This document shows, one piece after another, positions 37,452-46,390 of a stretch of DNA of 64,000 nucleotides. Origin of the DNA: Halarcobacter sp. GTDB taxonomy: Bacteria; Campylobacterota; Campylobacteria; Campylobacterales; Arcobacteraceae. The first letter of the stretch is position 1. Each line of letters opens with the position of its first letter. The DNA is taken from the NCBI GenBank assembly GCA_030145305.1, contig JAQYVX010000011.1:62001-126000 (forward strand). Direction: 5' to 3'. The notes under the pieces are model-generated. The model worked only from the letters and a program-made list of their open reading frames with translations, made no database searches and had not been told where the DNA came from. The translations under genes and the position numbers were made by a program.

Positions 37452-38528
37452 TTATTCTTTATTAAATAACTTCCACTTATTGATAAATTCTTTAAATTTT
37501 TTTGATTTAATAAAGCAATTTATCATTTTAATTAATATGTACACCATGGATGTATTGAAGTTAAAATCATCAAAATTTATAAATCTAGATAATGTAAGTT
37601 GTGTTATGCTTTTTTTTGCTTTAATTATTTCCATTTCTGAGTATCCAAATTCTTTATAAGTAGTAAAAATTTTATGATTTTTATATAATAAATCATATTG
37701 GTTCAGAGGTAAAAAATATCTGTCTGTAAGATTAATACAATGTATCTCTACACAATTTATATTAATAAAATTAATAACTTTATTAAGAGGAAATGCTGAG
37801 GTAATCGTTGTTCTATTTTGTTGAATATATATTTCTGAATTTTGAATAATATCCATAATATTAGAGATTTTAATATAATTGATATCTATATTACTATTGA
37901 AAATTTCAATAGGAAAATCATTATTGAAAGAAAAACAATTAATTTTAATGTTAGGTAATTCCTTTGAAACTAAATAAATAAAATCTATAAATTTTTTATC
38001 TGTTAAATTTTCTTGAATTCCTAAAAATCCTACACTATTTGGACAATAAATATTTTTGACTATTTCTTTATTAATTGGTAAATGTAAACTATGCATAAAA
38101 CTTGCTTCATTAAATTTTGAATCATTTTTATTTAATAATATGCAAGGGGAATTATTCAGATTCTCTTGTGTCTTATGATTTTTAAAACTAATTTGGTTTT
38201 CTCCTCCTATAAATTCTGAAGGTAAATCATAAGTAAATGCAAAACCTTTTAGATCATAAATATCTTCAACTTTCTTATTCTCTTTGTTTGCTGTGATTGT
38301 ATCAATTAATTCTTCATCTAATAAAACATCTACTTCTTGAATTTCATCACTATCAATTTTTTTACAAAAACCTTCAAATGAAAAATAATTTTTTGTATGA
38401 ACTACTCCATATGTTTTTTGATTAGATTTTGGTACGATCATTAATAGCCTACTTTTTAATTTAACTCTATCATATAGATTATTAAATTCTTTTAAAAAAT
38501 TATAAAAGAATGCTTTAGCTATAATCAT
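37452..38528 (-). CDS. Unknown protein, possible glycosyltransferase, next to Maf
   Basis: About 358 residues with no motif I can name. The N-terminal half includes SFEGFCKKIDSDEIQEVDVLL and GGENQISFKNHKTQ and looks beta-rich. The second half alternates strands and helices (SVGFLGIQENLTDKKFIDFIY, SEIYIQQNRTTITSAFPL), reminiscent of the C-terminal half of GT-B transferases. The start is unsure: ATG at 38528 is used here, but ATG at 38441 has a better AGG ribosome site and a TATAAT on the - strand upstream. A TTG at 38579 would extend into the maf gene on the other strand. Context suggests flagellin or surface glycan modification. Confidence 0.6.
   Translation of the reverse strand: MIIAKAFFYNFLKEFNNLYDRVKLKSRLLMIVPKSNQKTYGVVHTKNYFSFEGFCKKIDSDEIQEVDVLLDEELIDTITANKENKKVEDIYDLKGFAFTYDLPSEFIGGENQISFKNHKTQENLNNSPCILLNKNDSKFNEASFMHSLHLPINKEIVKNIYCPNSVGFLGIQENLTDKKFIDFIYLVSKELPNIKINCFSFNNDFPIEIFNSNIDINYIKISNIMDIIQNSEIYIQQNRTTITSAFPLNKVINFININCVEIHCINLTDRYFLPLNQYDLLYKNHKIFTTYKEFGYSEMEIIKAKKSITQLTLSRFINFDDFNFNTSMVYILIKMINCFIKSKKFKEFINKWKLFNKE
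38520..38525 (+). promoter_or_regulatory. -10 box for maf
   Basis: TATAAT 48 nt before the maf ATG, with an expected transcript start near 38532. If the divergent unknown gene starts at 38528 this box overlaps its first codons. Confidence 0.45.
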
Positions 38529-38572
38529 TAACTTAAATATAAATATTAAAAAAATAGTTATTAGGATAATTA

Positions 38573-40603
38573 ATGGCAAAAAGTGAAAAACAATTACAAG
38601 AAGAGTTAGTAAATAGATATCTAAAAAACTTAGATTTTTTTAGAATTTATGACTTAGAATTATTTAATAAAATTGAAACTTTATCAACTGCCATAAATGA
38701 AGGTCTCTATCAAGAAAAACATGCTTTAGAATTTATAAAAGAAATTAAAGACTTTGATATATTAAATTTGGAAAATAATAGTTATTTATATAATAAAAAT
38801 ATGAAGAAAGTAAATCATAACTTGCAAAAGGAGATTACTTTTGACAAAAAAGCTATTTTTAGTACTTTAAATAAAGGAATTTATGATGAGTACATAAAAA
38901 ACTACGATTTACCAAATACAAAATTTGACTTATTAGATAATTATTTATTAGAAGATATGTCTGAATATAGAGCTATTTTTTCAGAAATCAAAGAGGGTAA
39001 TTATAAATTCATTGATAAAATTATTTTTCTTGGTACGGCTTTAGGAGGACACTTAAATAGCATTAAAAAAAACACTAATGCAAAACTTTGTTTTATATAT
39101 GAACCCAATCTAGAAATATTTAGATTGTCTCTTTTTACAACAGATTATTCTACTCTGTCAAGTAATACAAAATTTATTTTTTCAATAATGGATTACAATA
39201 ATATATTTATTAACAAATTAAATCAATTTATTTCTTCTTATGCACAATTTTCTAATTATAATATTAAATATTCAAAAATGAATTATATTACTGATGATGT
39301 GATTCATAATATAATTTCTCAATTGCATATTTCTAATTCAAACTTATATGATTATACAAAAGTTCTTTATCAGAATATTTATACAATATCTAAGCATTTA
39401 GGTAGATATAAAATTTTGTGTACAAAAAATAAAAAAAATGATTTCTCTTTAACAAAAGGTAAGCCCGTGATCTTTGTTGGAGCAGGTCCTTCTTTAATGA
39501 AAAATATTGAGTGGTTAAAAGAAAATCAAGATTCTTTTTGTATTGTGTCAATGGGGGCTACATATAAAAAACTTTTTGAAAATGATATAAGAGTTGATAT
39601 TGTAAGCACGGTAGATCCACAATATGAAGTATTAAATAATACACATTTTAATAAAGAAGATGTAATCTTGTTAAAAGATACTATTGTTTTAGCTTCAATT
39701 TGCACTCCCATAAAGATTTTGAATAAATTTAATCAAAAAAAATTATTTTTATTTGAAACTTATCAGTCTTTTAAAGATTCTTCTAATTGCTATAATGGAG
39801 CAAGTATCGGTGAAGTAACCTTATCTATTTTACTAGATTTAGGAATTGGAAATATCTATTTATTTGGAATAGATTTAGCATTAGATTCAAATACAGGCTC
39901 AACGCACTATGAGGGATATCAAAATCAAGAGAAAGGATTATCTGATAAAGCCAAGGTAAATAGTATTTTAAGTGGTCAGAAACAAGATTTAAGAGATGAG
40001 TATTTAGAAGTAAAGGGTAATAAGAATAAAAAAGTTATTACAACTAGAGTTTTTGCTTTATCAATTAATATGTATAACCAATTAATCTCACAATTTAAAC
40101 AAAATAAACAAAAAATATATAATCTATCTAGTGAAGGGGCATATATTGAAGGTACAGAGTTTATTGAAATTGATAATATAAATTTGGAAAAAGAAGAGAT
40201 TAAACTTATATCTGAAGATATAGTTAAAGAACTTACAACAATAAGTGAAAAAGATTTAACAATAAGTGAAAAAGAAAAACTTAATAAAAAAATACTATTC
40301 ACAGATAATTTGGAACTTCATCTTTTTGATTGTTCAAAAAAAATAACTTCTAAGAATCTTAGGGAGTTTAATGAAAATATAGATTTAGTTATTGTTAAAG
40401 TACTTGAATCAAAGGATTATACCTTTACAAATATAATTGCAAATTATCTTAATCTTTCTTTACCTTTTATTTACTCAAATTTAAATAATAATAAAATTAG
40501 TAAAAAAGATGAAAGAAATAAAATAAAAGAAGTAGAGAAAGTTTTATATAAACATCTTATGCGTATTATTGAAATATATAATTATTATTTAAAGCAGATA
40601 TAA
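38573..40603 (+). CDS. Motility accessory factor (Maf) flagellin glycosyltransferase
   Basis: The 676-residue protein has the three-part Maf layout. The N-terminal domain (to about 280) includes IIFLGTALGGHL and FIYEPNLEIFRLSLF. The central DUF115 domain (about 296-460) holds VIFVGAGPSLMKNIEWL, STVDPQYEV, NGASIGEVTLSILLDLG and LFGIDLAL. A helical C terminus follows. Maf proteins (PseD/PseE types) transfer nonulosonic acids such as pseudaminic acid from CMP-Pse to Ser/Thr of flagellin in the cytoplasm. The flagellin gene lies convergent, 48 nt away, and the CMP-Pse genes are 22 kb upstream. Which sugar it transfers is inference. Confidence 0.88.
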   Translation: MAKSEKQLQEELVNRYLKNLDFFRIYDLELFNKIETLSTAINEGLYQEKHALEFIKEIKDFDILNLENNSYLYNKNMKKVNHNLQKEITFDKKAIFSTLNKGIYDEYIKNYDLPNTKFDLLDNYLLEDMSEYRAIFSEIKEGNYKFIDKIIFLGTALGGHLNSIKKNTNAKLCFIYEPNLEIFRLSLFTTDYSTLSSNTKFIFSIMDYNNIFINKLNQFISSYAQFSNYNIKYSKMNYITDDVIHNIISQLHISNSNLYDYTKVLYQNIYTISKHLGRYKILCTKNKKNDFSLTKGKPVIFVGAGPSLMKNIEWLKENQDSFCIVSMGATYKKLFENDIRVDIVSTVDPQYEVLNNTHFNKEDVILLKDTIVLASICTPIKILNKFNQKKLFLFETYQSFKDSSNCYNGASIGEVTLSILLDLGIGNIYLFGIDLALDSNTGSTHYEGYQNQEKGLSDKAKVNSILSGQKQDLRDEYLEVKGNKNKKVITTRVFALSINMYNQLISQFKQNKQKIYNLSSEGAYIEGTEFIEIDNINLEKEEIKLISEDIVKELTTISEKDLTISEKEKLNKKILFTDNLELHLFDCSKKITSKNLREFNENIDLVIVKVLESKDYTFTNIIANYLNLSLPFIYSNLNNNKISKKDERNKIKEVEKVLYKHLMRIIEIYNYYLKQI

Positions 40604-40605
40604 AA

Positions 40606-40631
40606 AAACCCAAATCCGAAGACTTGGGTTT
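40606..40631. terminator. Bidirectional terminator between maf and flagellin
   Basis: AAACCCAA and TTGGGTTT form an 8 bp stem, extended past one mismatch by two pairs around a CGAA loop. It has A/T tracts on both sides and lies between convergent stops at 40603 and 40652. Confidence 0.8.
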
Positions 40632-40651
40632 AATAAAAATGTTGAAAGATA

Positions 40652-41494
40652 TTATTGTAATAATCTTAAAACATTTTGTTGAACAGAATTCGCTTGACTG
40701 ATTGCATAAGAACCAGCTTGAGAAATAATGTTCTGTTTATTGAAGTTTGCAGATTCTGCTGCATAATCAACATCTCTAATAATAGATTCAGCCGCTTTTA
40801 CATTTGTTGCCTGAGTCATTAAGTTTCTAACAGCAGATTCAACTTGGTTTTGAGTAGAACCGATGTCACCTCTATACCCATTAAGAGTATTAATTGCAGT
40901 ATCAACATTCCCCATTTGAGTTTCTGCATCACCTTTAGAAATAGTTGTGATGCCATTTAATGCTGTTAATCCTAACCCTGTTGAGTTTGCAGTAATCGCA
41001 CCTAATGAAATAGTCCCACCATTTGCAAAATCTTCACCAACTTGGAAGTCTAATGCAGATGAAGCAGCAACACCATCAGTACCAGAAATTAATTGAGTAC
41101 CATTATAGTTAGTAGATTTACCAATATTATCTAATTGAGTCATTAGTTTTGAAATATCTTTTGCAATTGAAGTTCTACCTTCACCTGAAGTAGTATCAGT
41201 ATTAGCTTGAATTAATTTAGCTTTAATAGTATCAAGAATATTTGATTGCTCAGCCATTGATTTATCAGCAATTTGAAGTAATGTTACAGCTGAATTACCA
41301 TTTGCAACACCTTGATCAATTGAAGTTGCTTGAGTTCTTAATTTATCTGCAATTGCAAGACCAGAAGCATCATCAGAAGCTTTATTAATTTTAAGACCAG
41401 TAGAAAGTTTTTCTAAGGCACTTGAAATGCTTTTACCTGTATTTGTAGCTGCTTCTTGAGCAGTAATTGAAGAGACGTTTGTGTTAATAATCAT
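40652..41494 (-). CDS. Flagellin, short type
   Basis: A 280-residue flagellin. The N-terminal D0/D1 region (INTNVSSITAQEAATNTGK, LEKLSTGLKINKASDDASG) and the C-terminal D1/D0 region (VRNLMTQATNVKAAESIIRD, QANSVQQNVLRLL) are intact. The middle variable region is very small (about 130-210), so the outer D2/D3 domains are missing, as in other Arcobacter-type flagellins. Ser/Thr residues in the central part (for example TTISKGD) are plausible glycosylation sites for the adjacent Maf. A strong AAAAGGA ribosome site lies upstream. Gene name (flaA or flaB) not assignable. Confidence 0.95.
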   Translation of the reverse strand: MIINTNVSSITAQEAATNTGKSISSALEKLSTGLKINKASDDASGLAIADKLRTQATSIDQGVANGNSAVTLLQIADKSMAEQSNILDTIKAKLIQANTDTTSGEGRTSIAKDISKLMTQLDNIGKSTNYNGTQLISGTDGVAASSALDFQVGEDFANGGTISLGAITANSTGLGLTALNGITTISKGDAETQMGNVDTAINTLNGYRGDIGSTQNQVESAVRNLMTQATNVKAAESIIRDVDYAAESANFNKQNIISQAGSYAISQANSVQQNVLRLLQ

Positions 41495-41660
41495 AATAAA
41501 TCCTTTTTATTTATGACGACATTGTGAAATAAATCACCTCAAAAAACCTTCTTGTTTTACCAAGCATAGAAGAAAAATAAATCTCTCTTCTTCGGAATCA
41601 ATTGATACCTACTTTGTATATGTAGAATTGTGACACACCAATTCTTAAAATTAGATTAAA

Positions 41661-42794
41661 TTATAAGCTTTTATTTCTTTCTTTTAAAATTATTCCACAT
41701 TCTATATGATTTGTATATGCAAACTGATCGAAGAGTGCAAATTTTTCTATGGTATGTGTTTTTATTAGAACTTCTAAATCTCTATGTAAAGTTTCAGGAT
41801 TACAAGAGATATAAATAATATTTTCAAAATCTTTTACAAGGCCTCTTGTTATATCATCGAGTCCTGCTCTTGGAGGATCAACAAAAATTGTATCAAAGTT
41901 ATATGATTTTAAATCGATATGCTCTAATCTTTTGTATTTTCTTTTTTCTTGTAAAGCTTCAATAAACTCTTCAGCACTCATTCTAATAAAATCAATATTT
42001 TTTGTATCATTTAATTCACAATTTGTTTTTGCTGAATTTATTGAAGTTTTTGAAATTTCTGTTGCAAGAGTTTTTCTAAATTTTTTGCTTAATGGAATTG
42101 TGAAGTTTCCTCCCCCACAATATAATTCACATAAGTCATTTGGACTTTCATTAATATTTTTTAAAACCCAGCTTATCATTTTGATATTTACTTTTGTATT
42201 TGGTTGAGTAAAGCCACCTTCTTTATATTGAAAATGGAAAGGTTTATTATCTATTTGTAAAGTTTCTTCTATAAAGTCATTACTTAAAATTACTTTTTGT
42301 TTTCTACTTCTTCCTATAATTTTGATATTTAATTTTTCTTGTAGCTCTTTTGCTTTTTCTTCCCAAGTGCTATCTAGCTTTTTATGATAAATCATGCTTA
42401 CTAGCATATCTCCTGTACTTGAGTTTAAGAACTCTACGGTATATATTTTAAAAGATAAAATGTCGTCATTTGAGATTTCTTTTAGAAGTGGGGGCATTAG
42501 TTTTGCAATATCATTTGAAACTATACTACAAGAATCAATCTCTAAGGCTTTTTTTTCAAAATCATTCATAGCATATGATAAAGTACAATTATCATTTTCA
42601 TCAAAGTTTTTCCAAATTCTAAATTCTGCTCTATTTCTAAAGTTTTGTTCTTCACTTCTTATTATGTCAAATTCCATATTTGTAAAGTTGAAAAACCTTT
42701 CTTTTTCTCTATTTATTTTATATTCAAGTTGTTCTTCATATGATTTATCCCATAAAACACAAGAGCCACATTTCCCAAAATATTCACAATTCAT
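41661..42794 (-). CDS. trmA: tRNA (uracil-5-)-methyltransferase TrmA
   Basis: TrmA forms m5U54 in tRNA with SAM. The 377-residue protein starts with a Cys-rich CEYFGKCGSCVLWDKSY, unlike E. coli TrmA. It has the FTQPNTKVN segment, the SAM site DLCELYCGGGNFTIPLS, DTIFVDPPRAGLDD, and ISCNPETLHRDL with the catalytic cysteine. The four N-terminal cysteines (C3, C9, C12 and others) recall the cluster of RumA-like enzymes, so a 23S rRNA target cannot be excluded. AAGG precedes the ATG. It is divergent from the helicase gene. Confidence 0.85.
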   Translation of the reverse strand: MNCEYFGKCGSCVLWDKSYEEQLEYKINREKERFFNFTNMEFDIIRSEEQNFRNRAEFRIWKNFDENDNCTLSYAMNDFEKKALEIDSCSIVSNDIAKLMPPLLKEISNDDILSFKIYTVEFLNSSTGDMLVSMIYHKKLDSTWEEKAKELQEKLNIKIIGRSRKQKVILSNDFIEETLQIDNKPFHFQYKEGGFTQPNTKVNIKMISWVLKNINESPNDLCELYCGGGNFTIPLSKKFRKTLATEISKTSINSAKTNCELNDTKNIDFIRMSAEEFIEALQEKRKYKRLEHIDLKSYNFDTIFVDPPRAGLDDITRGLVKDFENIIYISCNPETLHRDLEVLIKTHTIEKFALFDQFAYTNHIECGIILKERNKSL

Positions 42795-42846
42795 TAATAA
42801 CCTTCAATCTGTATTCTTATTTAATCTGATATTATATTCAATTGAT

Positions 42847-42852
42847 TATAAT
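42847..42852 (+). promoter_or_regulatory. -10 box placing transcription start at the helicase ATG
   Basis: TATAAT followed by six bases (ACGCCC) and then ATG at 42859. The usual start distance would put +1 on the A of the ATG, suggesting a leaderless mRNA. No ribosome site is present. The - strand copy (ATTATAAT is nearly palindromic) may serve trmA. Confidence 0.5.
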
Positions 42853-42858
42853 ACGCCC

Positions 42859-44385
42859 ATGAAAGAAAACTGGCAACAACAATTACAAACCTTATTAAAG
42901 TGTGATTTAAAATCACTTTATCCATTAGCACGAAGTTTAAATAGAAAATTAAAATTTTATGTAGGCCCTACAAACTCAGGTAAAACTTATAATGCCATGC
43001 AAGAATTAAAAGTTGCAAATAGTGGCTTATATCTAGCTCCTCTTAGATTATTAGCACTTGAAGGTTATGAAGATTTAAAGAGTGAACTTATTGATGTTTC
43101 TTTGATTACAGGAGAAGAGCAGATTATAAATGAAGATTCGGCTCATGTTTGTTCAACTATTGAAATGATTGATTTCAATCTTGATGTTGATGTTGCTGTT
43201 ATTGATGAGATTCAAATGTTAGATGATGTTGATAGAGGTTGGGCTTGGGTAAATGCCATTATTGGTGTGCCTGCAAAAACTGTGATTATGACAGGAAGTG
43301 TAAATGCCTTAGATGCTGTTAGAAAAATAGTTTCATATTTGGGTGAAGAGCTTGAAGTTGTTAAACATCAAAGAAAAACACCTTTAGAAATTATGCATAA
43401 ACATACAGCGCTTGATCATTTAGAAAGTGGAACAGCACTTATTGCTTTTTCAAGAAAAGATGTTTTACAACTAAAGCAAAAATTGCAAAAGAAATATAAG
43501 GTTTCAGTAATCTATGGAAACCTCTCTCCTGAAGTTAGAAGAGATGAAGCTAAGAGATTTAGAGAAAAGAAAAGTGATATTTTAATAGCAACCGATGCAA
43601 TAGCAATGGGCTTAAATCTTCCAATAAAAAATATACTTTTTACAACTGATACAAAATTTGATGGAATAAGCAGACGAAAAATTAATGTAAATGAAATAGT
43701 TCAAATAGCTGGGCGTGCAGGACGATATAAAATCTTTGATAAAGGCTTTTTAGGAGCAACTAAAAGAGATGTTTTAGATCATATAAGAGAAGAGTTCTCT
43801 AAGCCTGTAAAAACTATAAAACCTCCTTTTGCTGTAAAAATAAACAATGAACAACTTGAAGCATTAGCTTCACATATAAAAACAACTTCACTTACAAAAG
43901 TATTAAAGTTTTTCAAAGAAAATATGACTTTTGATGGTCCTTTTATTGCTTCTAATATTTCATCTATGATTGAAGCTTCAAAAATAGTTGATAAAAGAGA
44001 TAACATGACTTTAGAAGATAAATATTTATTAGCACAAGCTCCAATAACTTTAAAATCAAATATAATTGTTCAAGCATATGAAGCCTATATTGCAGCTGTT
44101 ATCAAAAAAAGAGTTTGTAGATACAAGCCTTCAATTACGCTTCCTAAAAAAGCAATTACTCAAAAAGATTTACTTTTAGTTGAAGATGAGGTTAAGAAAA
44201 TCTCACTTTACTTATGGCTCTCATATAAATTTCCTGAGCTTTTTTTAGATTATGAAAAAGCTGTGATTTTAAGAAACAATTTTAATTTATTTATTGAAAA
44301 ATCTTTAAAGATGAATTTAAAACTGCAAGAAGAATTTAAAAGCAGAAAGTTTTCTAAACCATATAGACGAAATAGAAGAGATTAA
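42859..44385 (+). CDS. SUV3-like DEAD/DExH RNA helicase
   Basis: The 508-residue protein resembles the mitochondrial degradosome helicase SUV3. Motif I is FYVGPTNSGKTYNAMQEL (about residues 33-50), APLRLLALEGYEDL is motif Ia, DEIQML is motif II (about 119-124) and MTGS motif III. ILIATDAIAMGLNLP and IAGRAGRY are motifs V and VI. A C-terminal helical region is rich in Lys/Arg. It probably unwinds RNA in decay or ribosome work. The ATG at 42859 lies just after a -10 box; the frame is open upstream to 42394 only because it shadows trmA. Confidence 0.85.
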   Translation: MKENWQQQLQTLLKCDLKSLYPLARSLNRKLKFYVGPTNSGKTYNAMQELKVANSGLYLAPLRLLALEGYEDLKSELIDVSLITGEEQIINEDSAHVCSTIEMIDFNLDVDVAVIDEIQMLDDVDRGWAWVNAIIGVPAKTVIMTGSVNALDAVRKIVSYLGEELEVVKHQRKTPLEIMHKHTALDHLESGTALIAFSRKDVLQLKQKLQKKYKVSVIYGNLSPEVRRDEAKRFREKKSDILIATDAIAMGLNLPIKNILFTTDTKFDGISRRKINVNEIVQIAGRAGRYKIFDKGFLGATKRDVLDHIREEFSKPVKTIKPPFAVKINNEQLEALASHIKTTSLTKVLKFFKENMTFDGPFIASNISSMIEASKIVDKRDNMTLEDKYLLAQAPITLKSNIIVQAYEAYIAAVIKKRVCRYKPSITLPKKAITQKDLLLVEDEVKKISLYLWLSYKFPELFLDYEKAVILRNNFNLFIEKSLKMNLKLQEEFKSRKFSKPYRRNRRD

Positions 44386-44401
44386 TTAACATTTTTTTAG
44401 C

Positions 44402-44407
44402 TATAAT
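44402..44407 (+). promoter_or_regulatory. -10 box for the ankyrin gene
   Basis: TATAAT 32 nt before the GTG start at 44440, with expected transcript start near 44414 and a GAGGAA ribosome site in the leader. Confidence 0.5.
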
Positions 44408-44439
44408 CTAACTAATTATGCAATTTGAGGAATTTTTCG

Positions 44440-46383
44440 GTGTTAAGAATATTTAAAACAGATGGTGTAGAGGCCTTACATAAAGAACTCTTAAAAAACT
44501 ATATTGATGAAGGTAAAATCCAGTCTTTAATTGATAGCGGTTTAAATATAAACAGGCGAGATGAAAAAGGCAGAACTTTACTTTTCGAACTAGCTGCAAA
44601 AAGAAGAATAGAATCTATTAAATTATTGATAACAAATGGTATAAATATTAATGCTGAAGATAATTATGGAAAAACTGTATTAAGCGAAGCAGTTAATAAA
44701 GTTGATGGAATGATGATTCGATTTTTAATCGAAAATGGAGCTTCAATAAATCATGTAAATTCTTCAGGAAGAACAGTTATTCAAGATGCTGCTTTAGAAG
44801 AAAATGAAAAAGTATTTAATATTTTAATGAGTCAAAATCCAGATTTATCGTTAAAAGACCATTATGGAAAAACAGTGCTTTTTGATGCAATAGAAGGTGG
44901 AAGTCTTAATATTGTAAGAGAAATTGTAAATAATATTGAAGATATAAATATAGTTGATAACAATGGACAAAGTGGACTTTTTTATTCTGTTTTGAAAGAA
45001 GAAGATTCAATTACAAAGTTTTTAATTGAAAATGGTATAAATGTAAATATTTTAGATAAAAAAAGACAAACTGCGCTTTTTAATGCTCTTATTTTAGGAG
45101 CTAGAAACTTACCTACAATTGAATTACTTCTAGAAAATGGAGTGAAATTAAATACAAAAGATTATGCTGATAAAACACTTTTAGATGAGATTTTAAAGAT
45201 TAATGCAATTTCAAAAAAACCAGATAGCTCTAAAATAGAGGGTAAATATAAATTAGTTAGAAAAGATAGAAACTATATTAAATTAACAGGAATTTTAATA
45301 GAAAATGGCTTGGCAATTGATAGAATAGACTCTCAAGGGCAAACCGTACTTTATAAAGAGGTTGAAAGAGAACATTATGATACGGTTGATTTTTTAATTG
45401 ATTCAGGGGCTGATATAAATACTCAGGACAATGATGGCCGAACAGTAATCTTTGATGCAGTGTTAAAAGGCCCTGCAAATATGAATATGATAGATCATTT
45501 GCTTAGTAGAGGGGCAGATATTGATCATAGAGATTTTGAGGAAAGAACGGTAATTGATGAAATAGTAGAAGCTATATTGATTACACAAAACGGCAAAAAA
45601 CCAAGATCAAGAAGATATTTTGAATTAAAAATTGAAGAAAATTATATTATTTTATTAAAAAAGATGTTTTTATTTAAACCTAGAATAAATCTTCCTAGAG
45701 AAGATGGAAAAACAATACTTTTTGATGTAATTACTGAAAATAATATTGAATTAATAAAAGTATTTATAAACGCAGGTGCAGACTTAAATGTCCTAGATAA
45801 TAAAAATAACTCCCCTTTATCTTATATGATTGATGAAGGATTACTTCTTACTAATCAAAGAGACAAAGAGCATTTCTTAGAAAGACTTGTTTTTGTTTTA
45901 AAGTTTAGAATTGATGTTAATACTATAGACAATGATGGGAAAACAGTTTTTCATAAAGCTGTACTTGCCAATGACTTGGATGTTGTAGAAAAACTTCTTA
46001 CAAAAAAAACAAACCTAGATATTAAAGATAGACAAGGAAGAACTGCTCTTCATCATACTCAATGGAAGGGTAATTATAAAATTGCAAGACTTTTAATAGC
46101 ATCAGGGGCTGATTTAAATGAACCTGATAATGCTGGGTTTACTATTTTAAATTATGCAGCAATTTTAGGACATACAAAATTACTAGTAGTATTAATTTTA
46201 TCTGGTGTTTTAATGTACAACCACAGTAGAAAAAGTAAATCAGTAGCTAGATTTTTCAAAGAAAAAGAAGAAAATCTAAATAATTTACTTAATGCAAATA
46301 TTACAGATGGAAAAATGAGAAGAGCAATCGAAGAGGTTACTGAAAATTTAAGAAAAGAAATTAACGAAGCTTTAAAAGGATAA
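44440..46383 (+). CDS. Large ankyrin-repeat protein
   Basis: The 647-residue protein is built almost wholly of ankyrin repeats, roughly fifteen, each with a variant of D-x-x-G-x-T-x-L-x-x-A and LLxxGADIN (for example GADINTQDNDGRTVIFDAV, GADLNVLDNKNNSPLSYM). Longer inserts occur at about residues 245-280 and 375-415. The last 60 residues are a charged helix (KSVARFFKEKEENLNNLL), not ankyrin. No signal peptide is seen. It should be a protein-binding scaffold; partner unknown. Start GTG at 44440 with GAGGAA seven bases upstream, preferred over TTG at 44425. glmU starts 7 nt later. Confidence 0.88.
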   Translation: MLRIFKTDGVEALHKELLKNYIDEGKIQSLIDSGLNINRRDEKGRTLLFELAAKRRIESIKLLITNGININAEDNYGKTVLSEAVNKVDGMMIRFLIENGASINHVNSSGRTVIQDAALEENEKVFNILMSQNPDLSLKDHYGKTVLFDAIEGGSLNIVREIVNNIEDINIVDNNGQSGLFYSVLKEEDSITKFLIENGINVNILDKKRQTALFNALILGARNLPTIELLLENGVKLNTKDYADKTLLDEILKINAISKKPDSSKIEGKYKLVRKDRNYIKLTGILIENGLAIDRIDSQGQTVLYKEVEREHYDTVDFLIDSGADINTQDNDGRTVIFDAVLKGPANMNMIDHLLSRGADIDHRDFEERTVIDEIVEAILITQNGKKPRSRRYFELKIEENYIILLKKMFLFKPRINLPREDGKTILFDVITENNIELIKVFINAGADLNVLDNKNNSPLSYMIDEGLLLTNQRDKEHFLERLVFVLKFRIDVNTIDNDGKTVFHKAVLANDLDVVEKLLTKKTNLDIKDRQGRTALHHTQWKGNYKIARLLIASGADLNEPDNAGFTILNYAAILGHTKLLVVLILSGVLMYNHSRKSKSVARFFKEKEENLNNLLNANITDGKMRRAIEEVTENLRKEINEALKG

Positions 46384-46390
46384 TCAATAT

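Noticed and set aside
41540-41600. Sigma-54 type GG/GC element upstream of flagellin
   Set aside because: No pair with correct spacing; candidate GG dinucleotides lack the matching GC ten bases on.
42394-42858. In-frame extension of the helicase ORF upstream of 42859
   Set aside because: It lies entirely antisense to trmA and adds non-helicase, Ser/Phe-rich sequence; the helicase family starts at the ATG at 42859.
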